From an uncultured Gammaproteobacteria bacterium (lineage in GTDB: Bacteria; Pseudomonadota; Gammaproteobacteria; Arenicellales; CAJQKF01), in NCBI GenBank assembly GCA_905478855.1, contig CAJQKF010000136.1, forward strand, positions 1-43,013: 43,013 nucleotides of DNA, in the 5' to 3' direction. The notes beneath the pieces were generated by a model. That model was given only the letters and a program-made list of their open reading frames with translations. It was not told the DNA's origin and did no database searches. The stretch's first letter is position 1, and every line of letters starts with the position of its first letter. Shown piece after piece: positions 16,501-24,080 of this stretch. The translations under genes were made by a program, and so were the position numbers.

Positions 16501-17146
16501 CATCTGGCCACGGCATAAAAGCCGTATGCAGGCCCAATTCGAATTCGATATTTAATTCTTCGGCTGCAACAACGAAGCCGTACATGTCGCTTTCCTGTCT
16601 GTGAATCGCTTCACGTATTCTCAGCGTTAGTTCGATCCAGCGCGGTAACATCCTGCGCAAATCATCGCTATGAATAACGGCAGGCCAGGTGATGGGCCGA
16701 AGCTTATCGATAGCTACATCACTATTAGCTCGTATACTTCCTATAAAGTCATCACTAAAACCAAAATCTAGCCAGTGTTGTGCGAGGGGGAGGCCGGGAT
16801 TAACCAATTTTTTAAGTGGTTTTTGAAATACCACATCCGCATCGATTATCAGTATGCTGCCATTGATATCTTTATTTTGTAGCCATTCCTGCAGTGAGAA
16901 CAGACGATTATAAGGAGGATAATAATCTCCGGATTCAGGGTGATGGCTGGTAGGTTGACAGCGCACAGCTTCCATAAAACGATGTTGCGGTAATTCTTCA
17001 GTTTCTTCGCAGGCAACCAGGCGCACTATATTTCCTGGTTGATTAACTCTACTCCAGGAGTACTCCAGCAATTCACATTGCCAGTTGATATAGGGAGACA
17101 GGTCGGTGCAGATTACCGTATAAAAAGAGTCAAATGGTGTAGGCAT
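13592..17146 (-). CDS. Five-domain fusion: HPAT-like GT, GT60 GT, novel module, prolyl-4-hydroxylase-like and second 2OG oxygenase
   Basis: This 1184-residue cytoplasmic protein has recognisable parts in order. Residues 5-235 resemble plant hydroxyproline O-arabinosyltransferase/peptidyl-serine galactosyltransferase (NWQCELLEYSWSR, YPPYNRLFSLQEWLQ, IDADVVFQKPL with Asp102-x-Asp104, PAVIHSDDLRRMLPRWIEL, VGESPLIHY). Residues 284-580 form a GT60 domain (IFIAIASYCEPEL, GGCWARNIS, LQIDAHSRM with Asp378-x-His380). Residues 615-685 hold the module shared with two neighbours. Residues about 718-757 are a small helical motif (WIWHNVSRGCSKDDLIKEL). Residues 795-980 are a P4H-like dioxygenase with His887-x-Asp889, His961 and Lys971. 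Residues 1005-1175 are another double-stranded beta-helix with His1096-x-Asp1098 and His1150. The likely role is to hydroxylate proline and glycosylate the resulting hydroxyproline. It follows the fucosyltransferase-like gene by 45 bases. Confidence 0.85.
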   Translation of the reverse strand: MPTPFDSFYTVICTDLSPYINWQCELLEYSWSRVNQPGNIVRLVACEETEELPQHRFMEAVRCQPTSHHPESGDYYPPYNRLFSLQEWLQNKDINGSILIIDADVVFQKPLKKLVNPGLPLAQHWLDFGFSDDFIGSIRANSDVAIDKLRPITWPAVIHSDDLRRMLPRWIELTLRIREAIHRQESDMYGFVVAAEELNIEFELGLHTAFMPWPDEQVGESPLIHYCQKVWSNNGHDLWNKFDYNPWNRVPNGPQAHLSYCRELLKIIDQYAVLKESRERHKKDTIFIAIASYCEPELCDTIQSCLDKAHLPENLTFGICHQFDNRDLLTSENCLDRYSDDLRVRYVAYPFEESTGGCWARNISQTLYNDETYTLQIDAHSRMIDGWDVLLMDMMDNLPADKPLITEFPPLYHFDDTGDTVFHHIEKLDQVNTHIAKEWSTDGWMHHPQKLVPENSEFPRHTRFLSGAFVFTLGEWNKEVQQDPEHFYTGEEFALTLRSFTKGYELFDPNQIALWHRLHPAPNRKFKDDNTETATLQRHQQGVNRLNLLIDGDPNGLLGEFALGDIKTLEDYKNFSGIDCVNRTISIGAQKGVPPRLFWSHSEQTNEESQLDPILLDVVIHIKDQPELDLLCYADNPVIQLLFQALVDKHQNPDQVIYLDLGEAGSNRLMFRQSQLIAVETSPPMSSEFIASIIPAKASDQPIAAAHQPAPQPPFRFEDNWKIWIWHNVSRGCSKDDLIKELVTLHNFPYEATCNELNHWPSVSLEEITLPEKYAEASPNLLPCGAAHKLENPSLDIYTIDDFLTAQECRQLIEFMQPRFQAAETVIGDKTPEVRTNTTCFFQLEGNHSTFSQKITARIARLVGLNESYAESLQGHCYMPGQEYKAHTDWFEPGTESFSDHANYHQGGQRTWSAILYLNDVTCGGNTDFSEVGLSVKPSLGKLVFWNNLLPDGRPNPAALHIGTPVIEGKKFILTQWFRTFGSGPMVCQHPQEAIQSFTPSGICKTKLDAKVLQPIVDYFRNNIEQEKIDEFVEGNFIVNSDEDVGSFLLPLPDTLTEPLINEIKSICASWCRVELEHTAIYGIRIYRRGTLLQMHRDRPHTHIISAILNVEQRVDKDWPLAIEDHQCRLHQENLEPGELLLYEGARLPHGRPSALNGDYYANIFIHFKPKHWQLPDWIDEALN

Positions 17147-17191
17147 GGTAAATTCAGTTTTTTATATCAATTAAGGATCGCTGCCCAATAT

Positions 17192-18391
17192 TTAGCAATC
17201 TTGCCAAAACAGAGGGTTTTCTCTCAAGTACTCGCGTCCCTGAAAGGGTGCTTCCGCAGGCATTCCATCGTTGTAATCTATGGTGTGATAGTAACAGTTC
17301 TGGTCTACAACTTGCATATAGCCGCGTAATCGATTGATATAGGCCGAAAAAGTTGAAAGATCCGTTCCAATAAATCGCCTGGCCCGTGCACAGATAGCTT
17401 GTTCAACCAAACCCTGCCATACATAGGGGAAATCCTGTCCTGCACGGGAAATCCAATCATTAATCGTATAAACACGAGGCACTTTAAAAATACGGGTGAG
17501 CTGTTGGGAAAAATCTGGATCCGATTCGTCGGTAGCAACATACAGTGGTTTGTCTGTGTCAATCAACGAATGTATATTGGAATGAATCCTGTCAATATCG
17601 AGTCGCGTTTGTTTATATTGAAAGTCGTTGCGTCTAATGTGAATCGCATTAAAGTTGTCAATTTGATGCCAATGACAAATCTTTTCGGCCCATGAGAACA
17701 CCTCATTACGATAGTGTACATGATGCTTCAATAAGCGACGGCAAAGCCGCGGTAGATGCTCGTTCTCAGCCGCCAGCATAGTTGCGACAGGTCCGAGACT
17801 TCGATAGTTATTATCGCTAGGAAGATAGATGATAGGCGACGCGAGCTGTCGTGGTGTTAACTCTTTTAGTTGACGATTATCAACGTACTGGTCGGACATA
17901 TGGGGCCCATTACTGGCGCGTTTTATTGATGGATGACAAAGCAACGATTCATACGAATTCCAGTCTATGGCTTCGGAGTTTTGCAGTAACCAACGTCGCC
18001 AGTCTTGTAGATGAGTATCACCCTCAAAGATACCATGTTCCTGATTTAGAAACTGGTTAGGGATTCTGAGATGATGCGCAGCTCGTTGGCAAAATTCCTT
18101 CGTAGTGATGTACGGAATGGCTTTTCCAATAGCCGATAATTCGAATACATCGCCGAGGTCGGTGGTGCCTTCAGCCTTTCCCATCATGGCCTGATTTATA
18201 AGGTACCAGGGCCGGGCAGGAGGCAATACCAGAGTTCGCCGCGTGATTGCTGCTATTACGACAGCATACTCGAAAACCATGCGGATATTGTTCAAACCAC
18301 CTTGATCAATATCAAAAGCAACATAGCGATTTTTATGCGTTGGAGTGAATGCATCACCCACTAATAAACCATTCCAGTAGTGGTTATTCAC
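17192..18391 (-). CDS. Protein O-fucosyltransferase-like (PF10250 type) glycosyltransferase
   Basis: The 399-residue protein has the GDP-fucose protein O-fucosyltransferase layout. FDIDQGGLNNIRMVFEYAVV at 26-45 is the N-terminal glycine-rich loop. RRTLVLPPARPWYL is at 51-64. NAIHIRRNDFQYKQTR at 248-263 carries the nucleotide-binding arginine. YVATDESD lies around 284-291, and FIGTDLSTFSAYINRLRGY at 340-358 is the conserved C-terminal motif. No signal peptide or membrane anchor is visible, in contrast to the ER-resident eukaryotic POFUTs. It is the first gene of a two-gene operon with the five-domain fusion, which makes transfer of fucose or a related sugar to the same acceptor plausible. Donor specificity is inferred from family only. 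Confidence 0.8.
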   Translation of the reverse strand: MNNHYWNGLLVGDAFTPTHKNRYVAFDIDQGGLNNIRMVFEYAVVIAAITRRTLVLPPARPWYLINQAMMGKAEGTTDLGDVFELSAIGKAIPYITTKEFCQRAAHHLRIPNQFLNQEHGIFEGDTHLQDWRRWLLQNSEAIDWNSYESLLCHPSIKRASNGPHMSDQYVDNRQLKELTPRQLASPIIYLPSDNNYRSLGPVATMLAAENEHLPRLCRRLLKHHVHYRNEVFSWAEKICHWHQIDNFNAIHIRRNDFQYKQTRLDIDRIHSNIHSLIDTDKPLYVATDESDPDFSQQLTRIFKVPRVYTINDWISRAGQDFPYVWQGLVEQAICARARRFIGTDLSTFSAYINRLRGYMQVVDQNCYYHTIDYNDGMPAEAPFQGREYLRENPLFWQDC

Positions 18392-18502
18392 GGTTGTTTT
18401 TGTAAGAGTTGTTGTTCAATTGTCGGAGGCCAAATTTATTAAGGTAGGATGTTATCATTCCTATCATTATTTATTCACGTTTTTGCTGATATCGGAGTTG
18501 CA

Positions 18503-19141
18503 ATGGACGAACGGCACGCCAATAATTTTAACGTTAGTGAAGGCCACCTGGGTGGCTATATTATGAGTCGGAGTGAACCCGCTCCGTCTGGATTGGATAT
18601 CGAGAATAGTGATCCTGAGACATGGCATCCCGAGTTGTGGCTATGGGCAATGAGTGTACTTAATATACGCTCGGTGTTGGATGTTGGGTGTGGCGAAGGT
18701 CATGCTGCGCGTTTTTTTAAAACACATGGTTGTGACGTGGTCGGTGTGGATGGTAGTCGGCGTGCCCAGCAGGATAGTAAGATTCCAGAACAGCATGTGC
18801 TGCATGACTTCACGAATGGTCCTTGGTTACCGCAGCAAGCCTGTGAACTGGTTTGGAGTAGTGAATTTGTTGAGCATGTTGAAGAAAAGTTTTGTGATAA
18901 TTTTCTCGCAACATTCTCTACTGCAACACGCTTCGTATTTATGACTTATGCGGGGCCTGATCAACCGGGTTGGCATCATGTTAATTGTCAGCCGCAAGGG
19001 TATTGGGAGGCGAAGCTGGAACGTATTGGCTTTTTCTTAGATAAAAACCTAACAGATCATGCTAGATCCGTTGCGGAAAAAGGACACTTTGCTCGTGCAG
19101 GTCTGGTTTTTCGGCCAACCTCAGATTCTTTTTCCACCTGA
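18503..19141 (+). CDS. SAM-dependent methyltransferase in the glycosylation island
   Basis: A class I methyltransferase of 212 residues from the preferred start. SVLDVGCGEGHAARFFKTHG is motif I, VVGVDGSR is the acidic loop, and ELVWSSEFVEHVEEKF occupies the motif post-II region (compare D-x-V-x-x-x-x-V-x-E-H). A longer frame begins at 18449, but the start at 18503 is preferred because GGAG lies nine bases before it and homologues start near the methyltransferase core. Such proteins are common in glycan clusters, where they O-methylate sugars or make small precursors. The gene is divergent from the fucosyltransferase-like gene and followed by a 2OG oxygenase gene. Confidence 0.75.
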   Translation: MDERHANNFNVSEGHLGGYIMSRSEPAPSGLDIENSDPETWHPELWLWAMSVLNIRSVLDVGCGEGHAARFFKTHGCDVVGVDGSRRAQQDSKIPEQHVLHDFTNGPWLPQQACELVWSSEFVEHVEEKFCDNFLATFSTATRFVFMTYAGPDQPGWHHVNCQPQGYWEAKLERIGFFLDKNLTDHARSVAEKGHFARAGLVFRPTSDSFST

Positions 19142-19144
19142 TTC

Positions 19145-19167
19145 CTAAATTCGAATTTAGCTTTTTT
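19145..19167 (+). terminator. Intrinsic terminator after the methyltransferase gene
   Basis: CTAAATTCGAATTTAG is a perfect 16-base palindrome (6-bp stem if TCGA is the loop). It is followed after one C by six T residues, three bases beyond the methyltransferase stop. The oxygenase gene at 19206 has its own GGAG ribosome binding site and may be transcribed by read-through. Confidence 0.6.
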
Positions 19168-19205
19168 ATGTTACTAGTTAAATCGATTAGTTATTTGGAG
19201 CTGAT

Positions 19206-20057
19206 ATGCGACCTGAAAATGCAATAAACCTAGTAGATTATCCACTTGATAAACTAACTAGCACCATTGGGAATGCACTGATTGTTTCGTGTCGGGAACA
19301 ACTAGCGGAATCCGGATCTTGCTTACTTCCTGATTTTATAGATAGTAGGGCGGTACAGTTAGCGTTGAAAGAAAGCCTTGACCAGTTAGATCAGGCGCAT
19401 CAGGTCGATCACGAATTTTCCTATGATGATGTTGACGATCAAACTCTAGCTGTTTCACCAGACTCGTTACCTGTGGATCATCCAAGACATCATAAATCGC
19501 TGACCAAAATTCGTTTTCTGGCTCGTGATTTGCTACCCGCTTCAAATCCGTTGAGAGTCATTCATGGTTGGCCACAATTGGCAGAATTTATTGGTAGCGT
19601 TATCGGGAAAGTCATTTTCCCCTCAGCGTGTCCGCTATCCAGCTGTGTGGTGACTGTGGCCGAAGAAGGTGAGCTTCAGGATTGGCACTTTGATGGTGCC
19701 GATTTCATTGTCACTATTATGCTGGAGGAGCCTAGTTCTGGTGGAAACTTCGAATACGTTACGGACCTACGAAGCTCATACGGAATCGATGATTTTGATG
19801 GTATCTCAAAGGTGTTCAATGGCGATCGGCAGCGAGTACAGGTTCCCAATATAGCGCCAGGAACCTTAACGTTGTTTAAGGGCCGCTTCAATTTACATCG
19901 TGCAGCGCCGGTTGATCCCGGTAGTCGACGGGTAATGGCCGTTCTATCGTTTGAAACGGAGCCAAATAAAACCGGTTCTGCAGCGTTCTTGAAACTCTTT
20001 TACGGTCGCTCGCTTGGTGATTTACCGGTTGCTGAACGACTCGTTCAATTCTCTTGA
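19206..20057 (+). CDS. 2OG-Fe(II) dioxygenase, related to the BesD/HalD halogenase-like family but with a hydroxylase-type iron site
   Basis: A 283-residue protein with the double-stranded beta-helix signature. Iron ligands are His161-x-Asp163 in QDWHFDGADF and the distal His231 in RFNLHRAAPVDPG, with Arg241/Arg242 to bind 2-oxoglutarate. GGNFEYVTDLRS and the PGTLTLFKGRFNLHR strand resemble the family that includes the amino acid halogenases BesD/HalD. Those carry Gly instead of the second ligand; here Asp is present, so hydroxylation is expected. The substrate may be a free amino acid or a residue or sugar in the island's product. GGAG lies five bases before the ATG. It is the last gene of the island on this strand. 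Confidence 0.75.
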   Translation: MRPENAINLVDYPLDKLTSTIGNALIVSCREQLAESGSCLLPDFIDSRAVQLALKESLDQLDQAHQVDHEFSYDDVDDQTLAVSPDSLPVDHPRHHKSLTKIRFLARDLLPASNPLRVIHGWPQLAEFIGSVIGKVIFPSACPLSSCVVTVAEEGELQDWHFDGADFIVTIMLEEPSSGGNFEYVTDLRSSYGIDDFDGISKVFNGDRQRVQVPNIAPGTLTLFKGRFNLHRAAPVDPGSRRVMAVLSFETEPNKTGSAAFLKLFYGRSLGDLPVAERLVQFS

Positions 20058-20154
20058 GCTAGTTTTTTAAACCGTACAGCTCAGCGTAATGATTTTGTGC
20101 TTTAAAGCATGGTAGCGATTTTGATGTAACCCATAGTTGCGGATTTCATTAAGA

Positions 20155-20925
20155 TTAAAATAGACGTGGATTTAGCGGCGATGCTGAAGTCATACCACCA
20201 TCTAGCGTGTAACATTGACCTGTAGCAAAACTTGCCTCGTCCGAGGCCAACCACGTCGCAAGGGATGCGATGTCTTCAGGGCGTCCGAAACGACCGGCTG
20301 GATGCCGAGTTAATGCATCTGCCTTTGCATTCTCGGGCCTATTGGCCACTGCGAACGCCGCATCAGCCATATCGGTCATTATCCATCCCGGTGAAATTGC
20401 ATTACATCGTATGGCAGGGCCATGATCTACGGCAATAGACCGAGTAAGACCATGAACAAATGCTTTCGATGCGTTGTATAACGCCAAACCCGGGTCGGCG
20501 GTGTTTGCTGAAATAGAGCCAATATTAATAATTGATCCACCATGCAACATAGCTGGAATAAGTTCGCGACATGCAAGAAAGACTCCTTTCGCATTCACTC
20601 CCATAAGTGCATTCCAATCGTCATCTGTGGTTTCAATAATGGTCTTTTCGATCTGCACACCGGCGTTGTTAACCAGAATAGACATTGTTCCAAGCTTTTC
20701 TTCGAACGATAGCTTTAAGGCTTGTATATTTTGTAGATTGGATACGTCGGTGGTTTGCCACTCAATGTTTGCAGGTAAATCTATGGGTCTTGCGCCACGT
20801 CCACAGGTCATTACCGATGCCCCCTCGGCGACAAACCGATCAACGATAGCTCGACCAATACCTTGCCGACCTCCGGTAATCAACGCCGCTTTTCCTTCCA
20901 ATCGTTGAGTGTTGAGTTTAGACAT
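20155..20925 (-). CDS. Short-chain dehydrogenase/reductase (SDR), first copy
   Basis: A classical SDR of about 256 residues with the dinucleotide-binding loop [15 protein letters not shown], the NNAG motif (ILVNNAGVQ) and the catalytic YNASK. It ends in the usual [13 protein letters not shown] longer frame to 20934 begins with TTG; the ATG at 20925 overlaps the stop of the aldehyde dehydrogenase gene by eight bases and is the likelier, translationally coupled start. It is the last gene of the Rieske-BKACE operon and probably oxidises a hydroxy intermediate of that pathway. Confidence 0.85.
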   Translation of the reverse strand: MSKLNTQRLEGKAALITGGRQGIGRAIVDRFVAEGASVMTCGRGARPIDLPANIEWQTTDVSNLQNIQALKLSFEEKLGTMSILVNNAGVQIEKTIIETTDDDWNALMGVNAKGVFLACRELIPAMLHGGSIINIGSISANTADPGLALYNASKAFVHGLTRSIAVDHGPAIRCNAISPGWIMTDMADAAFAVANRPENAKADALTRHPAGRFGRPEDIASLATWLASDEASFATGQCYTLDGGMTSASPLNPRLF

Positions 20926-22342
20926 TGTGCGCAATCATGACGTGACGAATAGATGTGTAAGCGTGCAGACTATATACCGACATATCGCAACCGGTACCCG
21001 AGCCCTTCATTGCAGCCCAGGGCATCTCGGGCGTACTAACTCCATGGGTGTTAACCCAGGTAAATCCATAACGTAACTGACTCGATACGGCCATGGCTCG
21101 TCCGACATTGCGGGTCCAAATTGAAGAGGCTAAGCCGTACTCACTTGCATTAGCCCAGCGAATGGCATCTTCAGTATCGGAAAACCGAGATATTGATACC
21201 ACCGGCCCAAATACTTCCTGACATGCTATTTCCGCATCGTTATCCACATTGGCCACAACCGTTGGCTCGTAGAAATATCCTTGACGTTGTAAGCCGCGTC
21301 CACCAGTTACAATTTCGGCACAGGCAGCAGCCCGATCGACCATATACGATACACTTTCTCTTTGCCGACTCGAAATAAGGGGACCCATTTCCACATCCAT
21401 CTCGGTTTGAGTGCCGACTTTAATCGTTTTAACTGCAGCCGCTATATCTGCAACAACTCTATCGTATATTGAATCCGCAACCATAATTCTACAGGGTTGC
21501 GCGCAGTCTTGGCCGGCGTTGAAGTAAGAGCCGCCCCGTATAGTTTCGACTAACGCCTCAATATCCGCGTCGGCAAAAACGATTACAGGTGCCTTTCCTC
21601 CAAGTTCCAGCTGAACGTGTTTAATTTTTTTTGATGCTGCGCGCATTGCAGTCATGCCGGTTGCGGGAGAACCGGTCACCGAAATAGCCTCTACTTTCGG
21701 ATTGTTAATTAGATGCTCGCCAATATTAGCGCCAATACCGTGAACCACATTTATTACGCCTTGTGGGATTATTTGGTTGACGATTTCTGCAAAACGCAAG
21801 GTTGAAAGCGGTGTTAATTCAGAAGGCTTGAGGGTAACAGTGCAACCTGCAGCAAGTGGCGCTGCTAATTTCCATGCCGCCATCATTAGTGGATAATTCC
21901 ATGGAGCGATAGCGGCAACTGGCCCAAGTGGGTCGCGACGGACCATTGAAGTATGTCCTTCAACATACTCATTTGTTGCTGAGCCGGTCATTGTTCGCGC
22001 GGCGCCCGCCATAAACCGAAATACATCAATAGTTAAAGGCATTTCGTCCGCTTTTGCACTTGCTAGTGGTTTACCACAGTCTATGCTTTCAAGTTCTGCT
22101 AATTCATCCGATGTATTTTCCATTGCATCTGCAATTTCTAATAAATAAGCGGATCGATCGGCAGGTGTTGTTCGCGACCAACTGGCAAAGGCAGATTGCG
22201 AAGAACGAGCAGCTTCGTCCACTTGTTCGTTGGATGCCGCATTAATAGTGGTTAACACCTGCTCCGTTGCAGGATTGATGACCGGAATCTTAGGTCCGTC
22301 ACCGGTGATTAATTCACCATTAATTAGTAGCTTTTTTTGCAT
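20918..22342 (-). CDS. Aldehyde dehydrogenase, aminobutyraldehyde/betaine-aldehyde type
   Basis: A full-length (474 aa) NAD(P)-dependent aldehyde dehydrogenase. Catalytic residues are Asn149 (APWNYP), Glu246 (LELGGKAP) and Cys280 ([12 protein letters not shown]). The QDC context at the active site is typical of gamma-aminobutyraldehyde and trimethylaminobutyraldehyde dehydrogenases. The C-terminal oligomerisation strand is intact. It would convert an aldehyde made by the upstream oxygenase or lyase steps to an acid. It lies 11 bases after the BKACE gene and overlaps the following SDR gene. Confidence 0.85.
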   Translation of the reverse strand: MQKKLLINGELITGDGPKIPVINPATEQVLTTINAASNEQVDEAARSSQSAFASWSRTTPADRSAYLLEIADAMENTSDELAELESIDCGKPLASAKADEMPLTIDVFRFMAGAARTMTGSATNEYVEGHTSMVRRDPLGPVAAIAPWNYPLMMAAWKLAAPLAAGCTVTLKPSELTPLSTLRFAEIVNQIIPQGVINVVHGIGANIGEHLINNPKVEAISVTGSPATGMTAMRAASKKIKHVQLELGGKAPVIVFADADIEALVETIRGGSYFNAGQDCAQPCRIMVADSIYDRVVADIAAAVKTIKVGTQTEMDVEMGPLISSRQRESVSYMVDRAAACAEIVTGGRGLQRQGYFYEPTVVANVDNDAEIACQEVFGPVVSISRFSDTEDAIRWANASEYGLASSIWTRNVGRAMAVSSQLRYGFTWVNTHGVSTPEMPWAAMKGSGTGCDMSVYSLHAYTSIRHVMIAHNV

Positions 22343-22353
22343 GTTTTCTAAGT

Positions 22354-23283
22354 TTAAAAGTTAACGTTAGCGGAACCTTTTAATGCTAGGCGTTCGCGGG
22401 TTTGATCGGGGGTTGCGACATCAAATCCGAGTGATTCGATTATATTGCGTATTTTGGTTACTTGTTGAGCGTTACTTGTCGCCAGTTCTCCTTTTCCGAT
22501 GTAGAGGCTATCTTCGAGTCCGACACGTAAATTACCGCCTAGTGCAGCAGCGGTCGTTCCGAACGGCATTTGATGACGACCGGCAGCTAGAACCGACCAT
22601 TCAAAGCTATCGCCGAACAATTTTTGTGCGGTACTGTGCATATGTGTCAAATTGTCTATATCAGCGCCTGCGCCGCCGAGAATGCCAAAAATTAATTGCA
22701 CAAAGAAGGGTGGCTTAATTAATCCTCTGTCGACAAAATGGGCTAGGTTATACAAGTGCCCTAAGTCATAACACTCAAACTCAAAACGGGTGCCGTGTTC
22801 ATCGCCAAGATTGCGTAGCGCATACTCGATAGTTTTAAAAGTGTTTGGAAAAATGAAGTCTCGTGTCATTTCTAAAAACTCTTTTTCCCAATCGTACTTC
22901 CAGTCGCTGTATTTTTCGACTAACGGAAAAAGACCAAAGTTCAAGGAACCCATGTTTAGTGATGCCATTTCTGGGCTGGCATGAAGTGCTGCGGCCAGTC
23001 TCTCATCGATGCTCATACCGAGTCCGCCACCAGTTGAAACATTGATTACAGCGTTACAACGTTCCTTTATAACGGGCAGAAACTGCATAAATGTTTCTGG
23101 TCGATAATCCGGTCGTCCGTTTTCTGGGCGACGTGCGTGTAGGTGAATAATTGAAGCACCGGCTTCAGCAGCGCCAATAGCCGCTTCAGCAATTTCTTCT
23201 GGTGTAATTGGTAGATGGGGTGACATCGTCGGGGTGTGAATGCCACCGGTTGCAGCGCATGTAATTATAACGGGTTTGCTCAT
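22354..23283 (-). CDS. Beta-keto acid cleavage enzyme (BKACE, DUF849 family)
   Basis: BKACE enzymes condense a beta-keto acid with acetyl-CoA to give acetoacetate and a new acyl-CoA; members act on 3-keto-5-aminohexanoate, 3-dehydrocarnitine and others. The 309-residue protein has the zinc motif [17 protein letters not shown] (His47, His49), [16 protein letters not shown], the [12 protein letters not shown] stretch and the late [20 protein letters not shown]. These place it firmly in the family. The neighbouring SDRs could supply the beta-keto acid by oxidising a beta-hydroxy acid. A carnitine-like substrate is possible given the Rieske oxygenase and aldehyde dehydrogenase, but this is inference. 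Confidence 0.9.
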   Translation of the reverse strand: MSKPVIITCAATGGIHTPTMSPHLPITPEEIAEAAIGAAEAGASIIHLHARRPENGRPDYRPETFMQFLPVIKERCNAVINVSTGGGLGMSIDERLAAALHASPEMASLNMGSLNFGLFPLVEKYSDWKYDWEKEFLEMTRDFIFPNTFKTIEYALRNLGDEHGTRFEFECYDLGHLYNLAHFVDRGLIKPPFFVQLIFGILGGAGADIDNLTHMHSTAQKLFGDSFEWSVLAAGRHQMPFGTTAAALGGNLRVGLEDSLYIGKGELATSNAQQVTKIRNIIESLGFDVATPDQTRERLALKGSANVNF

Positions 23284-23315
23284 TTCATTTTCACCTTCGT
23301 TAGCTATACAAAAAA

Positions 23316-24080
23316 TTAAAGTCGCATCTGCTGAACTTGAGCACTAAGGCCGCCGTCCAGAACCCAAAGTTGTCCAGATGCATAACGTGCTTCATCACCC
23401 GCGAGCCAGTTAACAAGATTTGCGGCATCTTCGGGTGTGCCGAATCTTCGAGTTGGATGAACATTACGCACTTCTTGTTTCAACGTTTCAATATCTCCCG
23501 AAGAACCAAAGAAACTTTGCAACATGGGGGTCTCAATATAACCGGGGCAAATAGCATTTACACGAATGTTTTCCGGCCCGTGGTCGCAGGCCATTGCTCG
23601 CGTAAGTGCATGCACTGCACCTTTCGTTGCGCAATAAGCAGCGAGTTGGGGATCGGCTATGAATCCGTCGTAAGATCCGAAGTTGATAATGGAGCCAGCA
23701 CCTGCGTCACGCATAAGCGGTAGGCAATGCTTAGAGGTTAGGAACGTACCAGTAACATTTATCGCAAAAATTCGGTTCCAAGCTGCAAGTGTTGTTTCTT
23801 CAATAGTATGCTCTATTTCAATCCCTGCAGCATTAACAAGTATGTCTAATTTTCCTTGCTCACTATGTACACGGTTCATAAGTGCTATTGCACTTTCCTC
23901 GCTAGTGACATCGTGCTTCTGAAAAAGAGGTCCTCGTGGAGCTGTTTCAGCAATATCTGCTGCATATACTATTGCTCCTTCGCGCAGGAAACGCTCACAT
24001 ATAGCGTTTCCAATGCCGCCACACCCGCCGGTAACAACGGCAACCTTATTTTCTAAATAGTTGTTTTTAACGGCACTCAT
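23316..24080 (-). CDS. Short-chain dehydrogenase/reductase (SDR), second copy
   Basis: A 254-residue classical SDR with VAVVTGGCGGIGNAICERF, LVNAAG, the catalytic YCATK and a terminal GQLWVLDGGLS. It differs substantially from the other SDR of the operon, so the two probably act on different intermediates and are not a recent duplicate. Its ATG overlaps the stop of the Rieske oxygenase gene by four bases (ATGA), a sign of translational coupling. The BKACE gene follows after 32 bases, consistent with oxidation of a 3-hydroxy acid to the 3-keto acid that BKACE cleaves. Confidence 0.85.
   Translation of the reverse strand: MSAVKNNYLENKVAVVTGGCGGIGNAICERFLREGAIVYAADIAETAPRGPLFQKHDVTSEESAIALMNRVHSEQGKLDILVNAAGIEIEHTIEETTLAAWNRIFAINVTGTFLTSKHCLPLMRDAGAGSIINFGSYDGFIADPQLAAYCATKGAVHALTRAMACDHGPENIRVNAICPGYIETPMLQSFFGSSGDIETLKQEVRNVHPTRRFGTPEDAANLVNWLAGDEARYASGQLWVLDGGLSAQVQQMRL

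Noticed and set aside
6537..20057. A capsule or lipopolysaccharide biosynthesis locus
   Set aside because: No Wzx, Wzy, Wza/Wzc, ABC exporter, initiating undecaprenyl transferase or nucleotide-sugar synthesis gene is present, while protein-type enzymes (P4H, O-fucosyltransferase, GT60) dominate.
20155..24080. Recent tandem duplication giving the two SDR genes
   Set aside because: The proteins differ at most positions outside the SDR motifs, so they are separate family members.
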